Shown piece after piece: positions 34,823 through 46,830 of a DNA stretch of 64,000 nucleotides. The translations under genes and the position numbers were made by a program. Position 1 is the first letter of the stretch. Each line of letters starts with the position of its first letter. This DNA is from Neurospora tetrasperma FGSC 2508 (lineage: Eukaryota; Ascomycota; Sordariomycetes; Sordariales; Sordariaceae): the NCBI RefSeq assembly GCF_000213175.1, contig NW_009799100.1:3057433-3121432 (forward strand), in the 5' to 3' direction. The notes beneath the pieces were generated by a model that saw nothing but the letters and a program-made list of their open reading frames with translations, did not search any database and had not been told where the DNA came from.

Positions 34823-37143
34823 TTCTCCTAGCCCGGAAAAAAACCTCTACAGAAGCCGGCTGGATCGTATTCGCCGTTATCTTCTCCACTTTCAGCTCCG
34901 CGCTCATCATCTTCCTCTGCTGGCGAAACAACCGTGGTTCGAGCAAAAAAAGCAGCAGCGCACAACAGCAAAGCGGAAATTCAGAGTCAAGGGCAATATC
35001 CAGGCGCTCCGTACGCTACTGGTACTATTACCCAGAGTACTTTACTGGTTACAATGGATCATCAGAGTCATCAGAATATCATTATGCAAATCCCGGGAGG
35101 GACTATCATCTGGAACAAACCCCGAATCACTACATCTATCCACCATCATATCCTCCGTGCCCAGATCCGCCGCCGCCCCCACCACAACCACCAAGGACAC
35201 CGCCGCATATAGCAGTGTACAGAACTAGGCCGGTTAATGTGATGAGCTTTTTGGATCGAACGCAGATGCCGAGGAAGCCACCACCGGTGACAGAAGTTAC
35301 TTCACCGGAACGGACGAGTACACCAAGTCACGAGAGTGGCTCGTCTTCTTCAAGCGATTCTGAGCCTGATGAACCTCCTCCGGATGAGGATGGACCTCCA
35401 CCCAGTGGCCCCTCGGGCGGTCCCTCGGACGGCCTTCATCCAGATGGTTCTACGCCTGGCTCAACTGCACCTGATGCGAATCCCATGGGTGTTCACTCGC
35501 CCAAAGAAGACGGTAGCGTGATCTCAAAACAAGACGTTTCTGAGGCACAGGCAAATTTCAGCAAGCTTATGTCAGAAGCAACTACGATCAGTGAGAGGAG
35601 TGTACCTTCTCAGGCTGGCTCTAAGCAGTCGACGTCAGTGAATCTTGGTCATCGGAGCATGTCAAGGGGTTCGAAGACATCGATCCAGGAGTCAGTTGTG
35701 GATGATGAGTCGAAAATACGGTCACCTGTATCAGCATCACGTTCACGACACCCACTCTCAGGCTCGGAAGCGGAATCTCAGCGTGACAATTTCGCAAGAC
35801 GAATTTCAGGTGTTCGTTACGTGAAGGCTCCAATGAATGCGTCGTCAAGAGAAAGGCGCAATTCCATGCCAGCATCACCACGTTGCAGATCTCCAGCATC
35901 ATCAACCAGCAACTCACCCACCCCAGCCCTCAGAGACATCACCCCCAAACCAAATTCTCATGCCTCACATTCGTCATCAAAGCCCTCCATACGATCCCAA
36001 AAATCTCGCAGGCCGAGCCTCAACCCATCATCCCCCGGCTCTCGCGCCCCCTCCCAGCACTCGCTGCTTTATGCGGCCTCCAGACACTCAAGTCTGCCCC
36101 AGTCTCCTACACATTCCCATCACTCCCAGATTCCAAGCTCCCCGAGCCGCCACAGCCGCAGCTACAGCCGTAGCCATAGCCGAACCCAAGTGTATGGCAA
36201 TCCTACCTCAAGGCACTCGAGCCCGCCTCAGTCACCTACACCGCCTCACCATTCCCCGATCCCACACTTTCCAAGTCGTCACAGCCATGGCCGCCCTACT
36301 TCACGACACTCCTCAAGATCACGATCCAGAGCAGGGTCAAGGATATCTTCCATGCCCCCATCGCCGACAGTGACGGATTTCGCGCCTATCTCTTCAATTT
36401 CCCACCCGCTCCGCTCTCCAGTTCTTCCTGGCTCTCCTCATTTCTCGGTCTCTCCCGCTTACAGGTCGGGTGGGTTTAAGGTGTTGTTGAGCCTACAACC
36501 AGATGAGCAGAATGACCGGAAAGGGTCGCGCCAATCATCGAGATATTCGAGACATTCTGGTGAGAAATCACCTTCAGTAGTGTCGGTGTCGGTTGTGGAG
36601 CTGCTAAGTTTGGAGAAGGAGCAAGATGATGAGGCTGGCAGGGGGGAGCCAATGTCTCTTTTGGAGCATGAGGAGTATGAGGAGAGTGAGAAGCGCGAGG
36701 AAAGACGGGATAGTGAGGATATGATGCTGGATGAGAATGAGGTCCAGCGGCGTCGGCGTCGAAGAAGTGTCTCTTCAGATTCACAACAACAACGAGGTAT
36801 GGATCTGGCTGAGTACGAAGGAGACTCTGGGACAATGGAACATGGCCATGACAGCCACGGCGACCAGGATCCAGAATCAGAACCAGAACCAGAACAAGCA
36901 CCAGAAGACTACTACAGATCTTACTCACCTGTCGCCCCTGCTTCCACTACCAACCCCCTGCCATCCTCCCCCAACCATTCGGGCCACTCATCGAACCTCT
37001 CACCAAAATCTCCCTATCATCCTCGCAAATACATACCAATTCAGATACACAAGGAGAACCGACCACACCAAGCTAGTGTCTGTAGTGTCTCTGACAGCAC
37101 TGATTCTGGAATTGGTGGCGTAGGCGAGGGCAAGGGTGGGTGA
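34819..37143 (+). CDS. single-pass membrane protein with long Ser/Pro/His/Arg-rich tail, 774 aa
   Basis: Single exon. The start at 34819 is the first in-frame ATG (the open frame extends further 5' without one). A short basic N-terminus is followed by one membrane segment (AGWIVFAVIFSTFSSALIIF, about residues 13-34), then about 740 residues of low-complexity sequence. That tail has a polyproline stretch (PDPPPPPPQPPRTPP), Asp/Glu/Pro/Ser-rich sequence, an extended Ser-Arg-His-Pro region with repeats of the type SRHSS-PQSPT-HHS (about residues 415-525), an acidic Glu-rich section and a Tyr/Ser/Pro C-terminus. The topology resembles fungal wall-stress or polarity membrane proteins with disordered cytosolic tails, but no catalytic domain or family motif is visible. 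Function unknown. Confidence 0.7.
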   Translation: MILLARKKTSTEAGWIVFAVIFSTFSSALIIFLCWRNNRGSSKKSSSAQQQSGNSESRAISRRSVRYWYYYPEYFTGYNGSSESSEYHYANPGRDYHLEQTPNHYIYPPSYPPCPDPPPPPPQPPRTPPHIAVYRTRPVNVMSFLDRTQMPRKPPPVTEVTSPERTSTPSHESGSSSSSDSEPDEPPPDEDGPPPSGPSGGPSDGLHPDGSTPGSTAPDANPMGVHSPKEDGSVISKQDVSEAQANFSKLMSEATTISERSVPSQAGSKQSTSVNLGHRSMSRGSKTSIQESVVDDESKIRSPVSASRSRHPLSGSEAESQRDNFARRISGVRYVKAPMNASSRERRNSMPASPRCRSPASSTSNSPTPALRDITPKPNSHASHSSSKPSIRSQKSRRPSLNPSSPGSRAPSQHSLLYAASRHSSLPQSPTHSHHSQIPSSPSRHSRSYSRSHSRTQVYGNPTSRHSSPPQSPTPPHHSPIPHFPSRHSHGRPTSRHSSRSRSRAGSRISSMPPSPTVTDFAPISSISHPLRSPVLPGSPHFSVSPAYRSGGFKVLLSLQPDEQNDRKGSRQSSRYSRHSGEKSPSVVSVSVVELLSLEKEQDDEAGRGEPMSLLEHEEYEESEKREERRDSEDMMLDENEVQRRRRRRSVSSDSQQQRGMDLAEYEGDSGTMEHGHDSHGDQDPESEPEPEQAPEDYYRSYSPVAPASTTNPLPSSPNHSGHSSNLSPKSPYHPRKYIPIQIHKENRPHQASVCSVSDSTDSGIGGVGEGKGG

Positions 37144-37537
37144 AGATGAGGATGAGGGTGGGGGTTAATGGGTTGGAAGTTGGTAGTGGTGCTTGTGTGA
37201 GGTTGGGTGTCAGCGGAAGATGAGTGAGTGAAGTGGTTGGCAATGTTTGAGTTGTTTGGAAATTTTTTGTGGTGATGGTGAGGCAAAGCGAAGAGTTGTG
37301 CTGGTAATCAAGAAGAGAATTGGTAGTAGTTAGTGATGGAGTAGATGGGGAAGGAGTAATGGAAAGAGTGAACGAGAACAGGGAAGGGATGCAGACGATC
37401 AAGACCATACATGATAAGAGAAAAGGGAACAAAAAGGTAGGTGCTGGTAGTAAGTTTATTTGAAACGATCTTCCAACATCTTCTGTCACTATCGTTACAG
37501 TAGCCGTAGAAGTAGCCAGCAGGGGCGTACATACCCC

Positions 37538-37562
37538 CTTCCTTCCTTCCTTCCTTCCCTCC
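37538..37562. repeat. (CCTT)n microsatellite
   Basis: Four to five CCTT units followed by CCCTCCC, about 400 nt after the stop of the Ser/Pro-rich protein gene. Confidence 0.8.
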
Positions 37563-37698
37563 CAGGTCTGAACCTGCCCAATGCCCCATGCCATCCTCTG
37601 CCAGCTGCCTCCTCGTTACTTACCTCCAATTCCATCCAGTCGATAGGGGTACATATGGTACCCCCTCGGATCCCGTTTCTAACAGACCAAAGAAAACA

Positions 37699-37847
37699 GC
37701 ACGGTCAGCGCAGTGGTCTAGCGCGCCACTTGGATTGAGAAATAGAGTTGAAATCCCCGTAGAATCACAATCAAAGAGCGAGTTTCAGAGGGCAATCGTA
37801 ACACAAATTTCCGGTCGAAAACCCGGGCTCGAATCACAGACCGTGCA
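37699..37847 (+). pseudogene. tRNA-like relic
   Basis: GCACGGT (37699-37705) and ACCGTGC (37840-37846) pair as a perfect 7-bp acceptor stem, with D-arm-like GCGCAGTGGTCTAGCGC after the 5' strand and a T-loop-like CTCGAAT before the 3' strand. A-box- and B-box-like sequences are both present. The T stem does not pair, no anticodon stem can be formed, and about 100 nt separate the halves, more than tRNA-Leu or tRNA-Ser plus a short intron needs. The 5' half looks Leu-like. I call it a decayed or interrupted tRNA gene. Confidence 0.45.
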
Positions 37848-37895
37848 ATTTATTTTGCTTTTTTCTTCTCCCCTTTCTGCGTCTCCAAATTGTTC

Positions 37896-37919
37896 TTTTT
37901 TTTTTTTTTTTTTTTTTTT
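37896..37919. repeat. T24 homopolymer
   Basis: An uninterrupted run of 24 T, about 50 nt downstream of the tRNA-like relic. Confidence 0.95.
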
Positions 37920-38926
37920 ACCTTGACTGCTGGTCTTTCGTTAGAAGCGCAGCTCTTTGCCCCTGCCTAACTTTGTTTAGGGTTGAGGGACTTGGGTTTT
38001 GGACGTACACGGTCTTCAGCATTGACATCCCCGGTTCCTGCTTTTGTTTTGATTGGAGACTGAAGGGACTTTCAAAGGAGATTGTCGAGTAGAGCTTGAT
38101 CTCAGTTAGCCATCCATGGATGAAGGCGTGTTTTGTGTCATGCCTTTGTACCGGCACCTAGAACTATTCGGGAGTATTCCTCCTTCTCTTTGCTTCCGCT
38201 TTTGATGATTTGAGGCCAGACGTAAAAGCACAAAACCACCCTCTCGAGCACGAGTGTTTATCCTGAGAGATCAAGTGAAAAGGGGTAAAAGTGGAGACCG
38301 ACCAGCAGCAGCTTCCAGGGGCACTCCATGATATTTCCGCCACACTCTCACACACACATCGACAATATCAACTCAACCATCTTCATGTACCAAGACGCAA
38401 ATGGGAAGTAAAAGCAAGCAGGCCCGGGTGACCTAAAATACCAGAGCCATGAAACGTGGAGAAAAAAAGTCAGATCAATACTTTATGTACAGTACACATT
38501 AACCAAACCAACCAACCTACCCACACACCAAAGCCATTGGTACCAATCTACTCGACAAAATGCTAGAAAGAGAACCACAGCGGATAGTATCGAAAACACC
38601 TACTTCCAAGGTCAATCAACAATGTATCGCTTTCTCTTAATTCTGGTTTCCTTCTCTTCGCCACGCCATCTTCATAGCGATATTTTCAAGGCCCTGACAC
38701 AAAAGAGGCCGCAATATTCAATATTCGTAAACATAACTCACAGCAACTCCCTCGCTTCCATGTCTCAGGTAAACCCCCTCTTCCACTTCCCCGGGATGCT
38801 ACCCATCATTGAGTCCTCCCCTGCCGCACCACAACTCTCATCCGGAATTTCCTCCACCGTAGTCTTATACGACGTCCGCTTTTTCTTGTTCATGGGCGTC
38901 TTGGGAGTCGTTGGGTTCACCTGGTC

Positions 38927-41900
38927 CTACCTGGTGCTGAACAACAGACTGCCCTGGGCCTCGGCCTGCGACAGCATCTCTACCTTCCTCTTCAATTCTC
39001 TCGTGTCCCTCCGGGTAGCCGTGATGCTCGCCGCCTGAGCGGGGTCCCTGGTGCCGGCCGCAATCGCAACCAACGCCTCCTCGGCTCTCGTCAACAGCTC
39101 AGCCACCCAGGTGGTGATGGCACCGTCGCCGTTCTTACCCGAGGCCGAGCCGCGATGCTCGATCTCGCGGATCCACGAGTCGACGACGCAGTTGATCCAC
39201 TGTACAACCAACTTCCTGTGCTTGCCAACGAAGGGCGCCTCCTGAGCGTCAAACATGTTCTCCAGCACGCGGGCGATCAGGGCATGAGGAACGCCCAGCT
39301 GCAGGAAGGCAGCGACAGGCCAGCAAGGGTCGGCACCGATCGAGGCGTCCTGGTGGTTGTTGATGGCGTATGCGCAGACCATGGGGAGAAGAGTGTCGAC
39401 GGGGAAGATGAGGCTGTCGAGGGAGGTGCGGTGGGCAATGGACTGGATCTGGGAGACAACAGCCTCGTAAGGCATAGGGGGTGGAACTTCAAGAGCCTCG
39501 ACACCCTCGGGCAATGCCTCGCCTGCCTCAATGAGGCGCCACACCTCTTGCTTCTGCTCGGTCTCAAAGTGGATCTGGTTGATGAGATTCTCCCACGTCT
39601 CTTTGATGGTGTGCGGGTTCTGGTAGTCCGCGGCGTTGTAGATGAGCAGGCAAAGGTCGTAGTAACCGGCCTGATCAGCGAAATCGTTGAAGAGCTACAT
39701 GGTACAGATTAGCAACTAAACTAGGATTGTACTTTTAGGGAATGACTCACAGTAGAAAGGCCCTGGACAGGACCATCCAGAACCTTCTCGATGTCAGGGA
39801 GCTTCTCAGGTACTATGCGAGGATCGGCCCTTAATCTTTCAAGCAAATCGTCCTGGATGTGGGCGATTTCCAGAAGCTCAGTCACTTCGTGGTTGAGAAG
39901 CTGCTGTTGCTGGCGGCTCACACCGACAGTGGTGACGCTAGCGTTGGCCTTTGCTCTGCTCAACAAGGTAATGCGTTCCTTGATGCCAAGGGGGAAGTCT
40001 GACTTGGCGAGCTCAGCCTGCACTTGAGCGGCCTCGAAGAAGCGGCTGCGTTGTGTGTAGAACCGGCAAAGAAGATCGGCGTGCTGAGCATCAATCGCAG
40101 CGAGTCTCTGCAGGTATGTTACGACATGAGGAGAGTCGATGGCCAACATGCGGTCGGTCCATCCCTTCTCAATGTACCAGTCGTACAAATCAAGGTGGAA
40201 GACCTCGTCCTCCGAGCTATTGACGACGCTGTATGCCTCCGCCCGCTTGGTGACAGCAAGAGTTGGCCTACCGTCAACAACATCGGGCTCCGAGGCCGAC
40301 TCAATGTCTAGCCGGTCAAGCACCTCGTGTATCAAGGAATAGCAACTTTGCCGGTCCTTGAAAGCCTTTTCACGGGGGTCGTTAGCCGGCTTGCCTTCGT
40401 TGAACCAAGCAAGGGCCGCGTTTCCACGGTCCTTCTCTCTCGCAACGATCAAGCACAGCTGGATAGCGCCAGCATAATACTTCAAATTGATGTACTGCTC
40501 GACCGCATTGCGCAGGTTGGTCATGGTCAGGCTTCCCGCGACTTGGGAAAACAATCGCAAGCTCTCCGCAAGCAAGGTGCGCATCAGGTTAGGATTGCCC
40601 GTCGACTCGCTGGCCCGCTGCAGTTGTTCTTGAGCCTTGAAAATGACAACGTCATCAGGGGAGCAGAAAGTGCCGCATCTTCTCCTGAGTGCATCGGCAA
40701 CGGTCTCGACATTGGCTCCGTTGGCAATATTGCGGTTAACAATAGCTTTCACCAGAACCTTGGCGAGCTCCTTTCCAGAGTCCTGAGAGAACAAAGCTTC
40801 ATAGGTAAGGTTTTGCAGCTGCTGCTTAGACGAATCATCTAGGCGCATGAAGATGTCGGTTACCCGCTCATCGAACAGCATCAGGACGAAAGAGATGCCC
40901 TCAGACACGCTGTCCATAAGCTGACGCAGAGCGTGAAGAGACTGGTGCTCCAGCTGCAAAGCAATTTCCTCTTGTCTGCTAGAAACCCGATCGGAGGGTC
41001 CGGCCAGGCCCTGGATGAGACTTTTGTTTTCCTCAAGGAATCTCCTTAGTCGTTGCACACTTTCCTGTACCGTCATGAGCTTGGAGATGGGAATCGCCGA
41101 GCCAACAGTGAACCCGCCCGAAGCGCTATCCGTGGCTATCTCAATGACCTTGGACTTCCATAGGGTGCGGGTGAGGCGCGCAAGATAGAGCACCAGCGCA
41201 TCGTGGCGAGCCGAGAGCTGTACGTTGTCCTCCGGTGCCTGCAAGACATCTGCGTCCGCAAGCTTGGGCTGACCACCGTAGTTGATAAAGATAGACCGCG
41301 CCCGGTCCTCAGTGAGAGGATCCACAGCACGACGGGCGTCTCCTCCCTGACCACATGCTACCGCCAAGGCAGCCGCGACCATTTCGACCCTGCCGTAGAT
41401 GGCCGTGAACGTTTTAACCTTGCTGTCCAAATCCTCATCGCCAGATGCAACACGAATCGCATTAGCGAAGATGTCAACAAACCTCCTGCGGCGAACGATA
41501 TGGATACCGGTGTTGGTGAGCACAGCAAATTCGCTTGGGGTATGGTCGAACTGAACAGCTAGTTCGTTGCCAAATCCGAGCGGTTGCTTTGCAGCCGCAA
41601 AAGGCTTGCCAGTAAGACCGATGGAAAGAACTCGGCTTCCGTCACCCAAGGGGATGAAAGTACCTTGCTCAACATATCTGAGTACAGCGCTTTGCTTGAG
41701 TCTGCCGACATCGGGGGCTGATACAAAGAGCAGATCCGTGCGACTCTCTTTGGGGCGAACCGCGTCGAAGAAATAACCCGGAGGAAAACGTTCACCCAGG
41801 CAACTTTCCGAAAGTAAGCCAGACATTTGATCTTGAGCTGCTGCAGGTGCAGGTGCATATGCAACTGCAGTGTTGATCTCGTTGCGGAGGGGAACCTGCT

Positions 41901-43382
41901 GGTCTTCGCTCGTAGGAGGAAACTTGATGTATTGGACCTGCATGCTCTGAGGAGCAAGGCTGGTTGAGGCGCTCAGCATGTAGGATGCCGCGCTTGTTGC
42001 AGTAAGGAACAAACGGCATCCGGTGTTGGTGAGTGCCATGAGGTGAGACTTTGAGGCCTCTTGTGCCGAGATGGCGCTAAGAGAGACGATTCTCACTCTC
42101 TCGTTGAGCAAAGGGTTTCTGTTCAAGTCAACCATATGCGTCATGTCACTAAGGCACGAGACCTTGTTCTTTTCGATGACTTTTGTCAGTTTCCCAGAGG
42201 GCTCCATGAAGTATGTTCGAATGGTGGACTTGTCCGAGAGCGAGTATAGGAGTTTCCGAGTATCATCGACAACCAGCTGAACAAGGTGTTCCTGATCACG
42301 GTGGCCCAAGAAGCCCATTGGCACTGGGAGGTTAGGAACAACTGATGTCCAGCCGGGGTGTGTGTGGTTGACCTTGGCACATCTGCTAGAGAACCAGCGC
42401 TCCTCCTGCTGGTAAAGGAGCTCGTAGATGTCGGTATCGGTATAACCGCCAAAGAAGATACGGCCGTTCGAGGTACCGATGATTAAGCTGACATCGGTGC
42501 TTCCGCGATGTACTGCCATTTTTGTTTGGTAGAGGGCGACAGTCTTCGATCCCGAAGGGGTAGGTGTCGCGGATACGCCCAGCAAAACTATCTCGGTGCC
42601 CGTAGCAACGACTAGAATATGGGTGATGTTACTAACGAACACGCCAGGCTTGGGGGGCACTAGGGCAACCGCGGTGATGGTGGTGGTGGCATCCTCGTAG
42701 CCGATAAGTTCGGGGTTTGGGTGGGTATAGTCCCAGAGAAAGAGGGAGCTGTCGATAGCAGCCCACGCGTAGTTGATGTCGGCAAATAGGCCGAGTTGCG
42801 TGTTGACCTCTCCCCTGTTTAACCGCTCAAAGACTTGATCGGGGATGGGATACATATGAGTCTTCTTAAACGGGGCGCCGGGCGCGTCATCAGTCCTGTA
42901 CATGTCATAGTCCGAGGAGGAGCCAGCTATATGGGAGAGACATGGTTAGCCAGTCCTACCAGGTACCATGAGGGATGGAAACCTAAACAGGTAAGCTCAC
43001 CTCTAGCATAAGAATCAACGTCGGGGTAGTTCTCGTCACGTAGTAGGGTATTGGTGATGCGCCGCGCGGCCTTGGCAACCGGTGGTAGATCTGTGCGAGC
43101 TTGAGCTGGCACCATTGGAACAGGCACCTGCGAGACGGGACGAGGAGCAGCAACAGTTCCAGCACCGGCGCCGCCAACGGAGCCAGAAATGGGCCCAGTC
43201 ACGGGTCCGGAAGCAACTCCGGCACCACCAGCATTGTAGGACCCGAACCCTCCTAGCGCCGGCCTCGCAGTGTTCTTTTCAGGAAGCGAGTCCAAGTAGC
43301 GTCGAGCATCATCGGTCCTGGGCGCAGCGGGCGTGTTGAGGAATGCACCGGGCACTTGGCGCATAGGTGTGGCTGGATTCAT
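38927..43382 (-). CDS. nucleoporin Nup155/Nup170 family, 1441 aa
   Basis: Exons 43382-43001, 42926-39751 and 39694-38927, with GTGAGC and GTGAGT donors and TAG acceptors; phases join cleanly. A Gly/Ala/Pro-rich N-terminus (about 1-100) is followed by the beta-propeller Nucleoporin_N domain. Recognisable pieces are ALGGFGSYN, QLGLFADINYAWAAIDSSLFLWDY, FFGGYTDTDIYELLYQQEERWF and the GFGNELAVQFDHTPSEFAVLTN region. The C-terminal half is alpha-helical, with YYDLCLLIYNAADY across the last junction. Nup155/Nup170/Nup157 proteins belong to the inner ring of the nuclear pore and touch the membrane. Family length is 1350-1500 aa, so the gene looks complete. Confidence 0.92.
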
Positions 43383-44576
43383 GATGGCGGATATGTGATG
43401 CTAACACCCGACAGGACGATGGTGGGATGGCAACGGGATGGTTGTCGGTGCCACCTGCAAAAAGCGGTTCAGAGTTCGTCGCGAGCGTCGAGGGGAGGGG
43501 AAGCTCCAGAACGAGGCGGATGGAGGCTGATGGAAATCTGGCGTCGGCACAAGTTGGAGCTCCAAGGGTGCAGCGTGATCTGGCAGCTTCGTGATTCTCC
43601 GCGCTGTGATGCTGTGTTGTCGCTCTTGCTCCGTTTGCCCTCTTGCTTCAGGTCTCCCAAGTTGGTTGGTTGGTTGGTTGCTTGAGGTCACAAAGTCGAG
43701 AGCGCGGTGCTCGCTGCAGTCGGTGGGTGTACTGCTACAATTGCACCACCATGAAAGAAGGTCTGGGAATCCAGGGGAAGCTATAAAGTCCGACACGATG
43801 CGACGTGGTCGAGGATCGGCGACCACAGCTTGAGGTGAAAGCGTTTGGGTTGTTGTTGTGGTGTTGAGAGCAAGGAAGCTCTGCGCGCGATTGGGCAATC
43901 ACTGTCGAAGGTGGACTGTGGATGAACAGCAGAAGATTGAAGAGGCTGGCCCGCTCCGGCGGGCTACCGTAAACAATTTTTGGCTGGAGAACTGGGACAG
44001 CGGTACGTACCGCGACCGGGCAGGAATCATTGGTGCCCAGGGCGTTCGTTTCGCGGCTGGCAACTGGGACCTGCGACCTGCGACCTGAAACGCGAATTTT
44101 GGACGCGCCTGTGTGCTGGAGCATGGAGTTGGAACACAGAAGAGGCGCTAACCTCTTTTTGGAAGCATGTTTTTCTACCGCCTATAAAATGTCGAAACCG
44201 TCCAATCATCGTCGAGAACGTCATCGACTGCCCGTCACCAGAAGTCGGATTTGCAACTCAGAATATCAACGGCAGACAGCAACTGCTCTTGATCTATACC
44301 CAAAAAAAAAGTATTATGCAAGAATATGGTTGCTTCATGATCATCGTTCAATTATCATCTTCTGACTTTTCTGTACATTCCACTCACATCATGAATTCGT
44401 CTGCTAGAAGCGGGGCGCAGTTCACCATTTTTTCTACAACAGATACACGGTCCCAAGGGTGGGTGTACCGCAGGCTAATAGAAGGTGTCTACTGGCTAGA
44501 GCCCATCACGCCATAAGTCCATGCTCCTTCCTAGCTTCACGTGAGCAGCATGGTAGCTAGAAGCTGCGACATGCGC
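43383..44576. other. intergenic region
   Basis: The upstream region of the nucleoporin gene and 3' region of the ketoacyl reductase gene. It contains a (GGTT)4 repeat at 43663-43679 and CT/GA-rich leader sequence. Short ORFs here are unsupported. Confidence 0.5.
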
Positions 44577-45646
44577 TTACTGCTTCTTGGCTTCACGAGC
44601 GGCCTTGCGGAGAGCGCGGTTGCGGATGTCGATGTGCATGTTCTTGTTCAGCCTGAGGGTAAAGTAGCTGTAGACACCAACGGTGTTCTCAACAACCCAC
44701 TTGAACATAGCATGGCTCCACCAGGGGGTGTAGGTGTTGGGAAAGGGCTCGGAGCTGTTAAGGCCAACCTTGCCGAGAGCAGCGCGGACGAACTGCTTGG
44801 GGTTGGGGATGAGGAGGCTGGTGCGGCGGATCTTGCTCATGGCAGTGGTAACGAGGTAGCTGACAACAAGGTGGACATCGACGCCCTGGTCCTTGAGCTC
44901 GGCAGAGAGAGCGCTGCTCCAGTGCTGGAGGAACGCCTTGCTGCCACTGTAGGTGGCAAGGTAGGGGGTGGGCATAACACCGGCGAAAGAGCCCATGGTA
45001 AGGATAAGACCCTTCTTGCGCTGGGCGAGGATGGGAGCGACAACCTTGGTGGTCTTGAGTGTGCCGAGGCAGTTGATGGTGACAATGTTCTGGAGCTCGT
45101 CGCGGTCGGTCTGGAGGAAAGGAACGGGGATGCTGTGGGACTGGCCAACGTTGTTGATCAAGATACCAATGTCGAGGCCCTTGATGAGCTCGGCGAGACG
45201 CTCGTAGTCGGAATCGTCGTCCTTGGAGAAGTCCATGGCGAAAGTCTTGGCCTTGAAACCATCCCATCTGAGCTCGAGCTCCCTAGCAAGGACATCCAGC
45301 TTGGACTGAGTGCGAGAGACGAGAACGAGGTTGAAGCCCTTGGAGGCGAGCTGCTGGGCGAACTCCTTTCCGAGACCATCGGAGGCACCAGTGATAACAG
45401 CCCAGGTGCCCTTCTTGCCATACTTGCGGAGCTGTTAAGGTTTATGTTAGCTGCATTCACCTGAATATCTTCAATCCCGAGTAAGTTTGCCGAAAGACGT
45501 ACGTTGGTGCCGCTCAGGATGAAAGCGTTAAGGAGCAGCTGGAGGAAAGCGCCGACGCGAGTAGCGACGTAAAGGGCGCCGATGCCAGCAAGGGCCCATT
45601 GGCCATATTGAGGGACAGTGCCCCAGATCTCGGCAACCTTATCCAT
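44577..45646 (-). CDS. very-long-chain 3-ketoacyl-CoA reductase (KAR/IFA38), 332 aa
   Basis: Exons 45646-45503 and 45431-44577 around a 71-nt intron (GTACGT...TTAACAG). A hydrophobic N-terminal segment (about 17-45) anchors it in the ER. The Rossmann fold follows: the cofactor-binding loop [12 protein letters not shown] (from 62), NNVG (141-144), and the catalytic Ser196, Tyr209 and Lys213 in TMGSF and YSGSK. The C-terminus ends in EAKKQ, a lysine pair close to an ER-retrieval signal. The enzyme performs the second step of very-long-chain fatty acid elongation, reducing 3-ketoacyl-CoA with NADPH. It is divergent from ERG28 across 584 bp. Confidence 0.93.
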
Positions 45647-46230
45647 TGCGTACGGACTGTCGGCGAAAGTCGATGATGATGGAACGCCTTTGGTTTGGAT
45701 CGGGGAGTTTTGACACTTTCAAAGTTGGGTCCGGCCGCAAATAAATGTTGGGAACTTTTTGGGGGACCTGGGGTCGACTCGCCTACACTGGACTTGCATG
45801 TGTCAGCCGCCAAGATTTTCGAGACGTCCCGCCCCGCGGCCCCGGCGAGAGGACCTGGGCAGCTGGGCTCTCCCCGCTTTTGCCGAACCATCAATCACTC
45901 GACGCCGCCATTGAACTCCGACGGAGCTGGCCATGGGCCAATGGATTGAGGAAAAGGGGGAGCCTGGCGGAATTTGTTTGTTGTCTCCAAAATGTCGTCC
46001 AATGCCTGTGGACCTGCGTCCATGATGCTACGATGACCCCTGTCTCTCGCGCTTGAGAGTGGCCCGAAGTGTGGTTTCCATCCGATCCTCGAGCCGCTGG
46101 AACAAATGGAGAGCTGCAACAGGAAGGGCAACTAACAACTCAACCACAAAAGGTCTTCTCAATACAAATATCCTGGACTTACGATAGCTTTCTTCCCCAA
46201 CGACAAACCGCTTCATAACTGTTGGAACTA
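45647..46230. promoter_or_regulatory. shared 584-bp divergent promoter region (KAR and ERG28)
   Basis: The start codons of the two ER lipid genes point away from each other with no gene between them. The region is GC-rich near the middle (45,780-45,860). No specific binding site can be assigned by eye. Confidence 0.5.
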
Positions 46231-46830
46231 ATGGACGCTATCAAGGCTTTCCTGCCTTCGGGCGAGAAGGGTCTCCTTCCCTATTACCTCTTCTTCGTAA
46301 GTTGACAGTTGCTGGTCCTCCTGACTCTTCACATAAGTAGTTTCGCAATTAACACGCCCTTCGTCCAGGTCTCCATCGTAGCTATGGGAAACGCCCTCCA
46401 AAACTACACTACTCTCCACTACACGCGACGCCTCTACAATGGCCGCTTCGTCCCCAACCCTTCCCTGCCGCCCGCAAAGGGCAAGTTCAGCCCGGAGGAC
46501 AGCGTGGACGTGCTGAAGTCCGTCTCGCCCTCAGAGGCGGAGAAGAAGGGGGCGGCTGCTAAGGACCAGGTCACGCCGCTGGCGGCCCGCGTCTTCGGCA
46601 CCTACACCTTTATGGCCGGCATCATCCGCTTCTACGCGAGCTACAACCTCGAGAACGAGTCGTTGTACAAGCTCGGTATCTGGACCCATGTCATCGCCGC
46701 CGTGCACTTTACGAGCGAGTTCTTCATCTACAAGACGCTGCGTTTCAGCGGACCTCAGATCTTCCCCTTCTTGGCGGCGTATGGCGGTACGTTGTGGATG
46801 GTGTTGCAGTATGGTTACTACGTCCAGTAA
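46231..46830 (+). CDS. erg28: ergosterol biosynthesis scaffold protein ERG28, 175 aa
   Basis: Exons 46231-46296 and 46369-46830; donor GTAAGT, acceptor CGTCCAG. After the short first exon (MDAIKAFLPSGEKGLLPYYL), the second begins VSIVAMGNALQNY. Family features follow: the Thr/Tyr-rich HYTRRLYNG, the segment RVFGTYTFMAGIIRFYASYN and the C-terminal AAYGGTLWMVLQYGYYVQ. About four membrane helices are visible. Erg28 is an ER-membrane tether that holds the C-4 demethylation enzymes (Erg25-Erg26-Erg27) together in ergosterol synthesis. It is slightly longer than yeast Erg28 (148 aa), with an extra charged loop around residues 65-85. Confidence 0.93.

Larger units (their letters stand above)
37144..38926. 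other. intergenic region
   Basis: Besides the microsatellite, tRNA-like relic and T-run nothing coding is supported. A 138-codon ORF at 38,622-39,038 (+) runs antisense into the last exon of the nucleoporin gene and is judged a shadow. Confidence 0.5.

Noticed and set aside
38622-39038. 138-codon + strand ORF with a hydrophobic segment
   Set aside because: Its 3' part, including the end of the hydrophobic stretch, is antisense to the last nucleoporin exon; the 5' part lacks support.
44541-45464. 307-codon + strand ORF
   Set aside because: Exact antisense shadow of the 3-ketoacyl-CoA reductase gene; no domain of its own.
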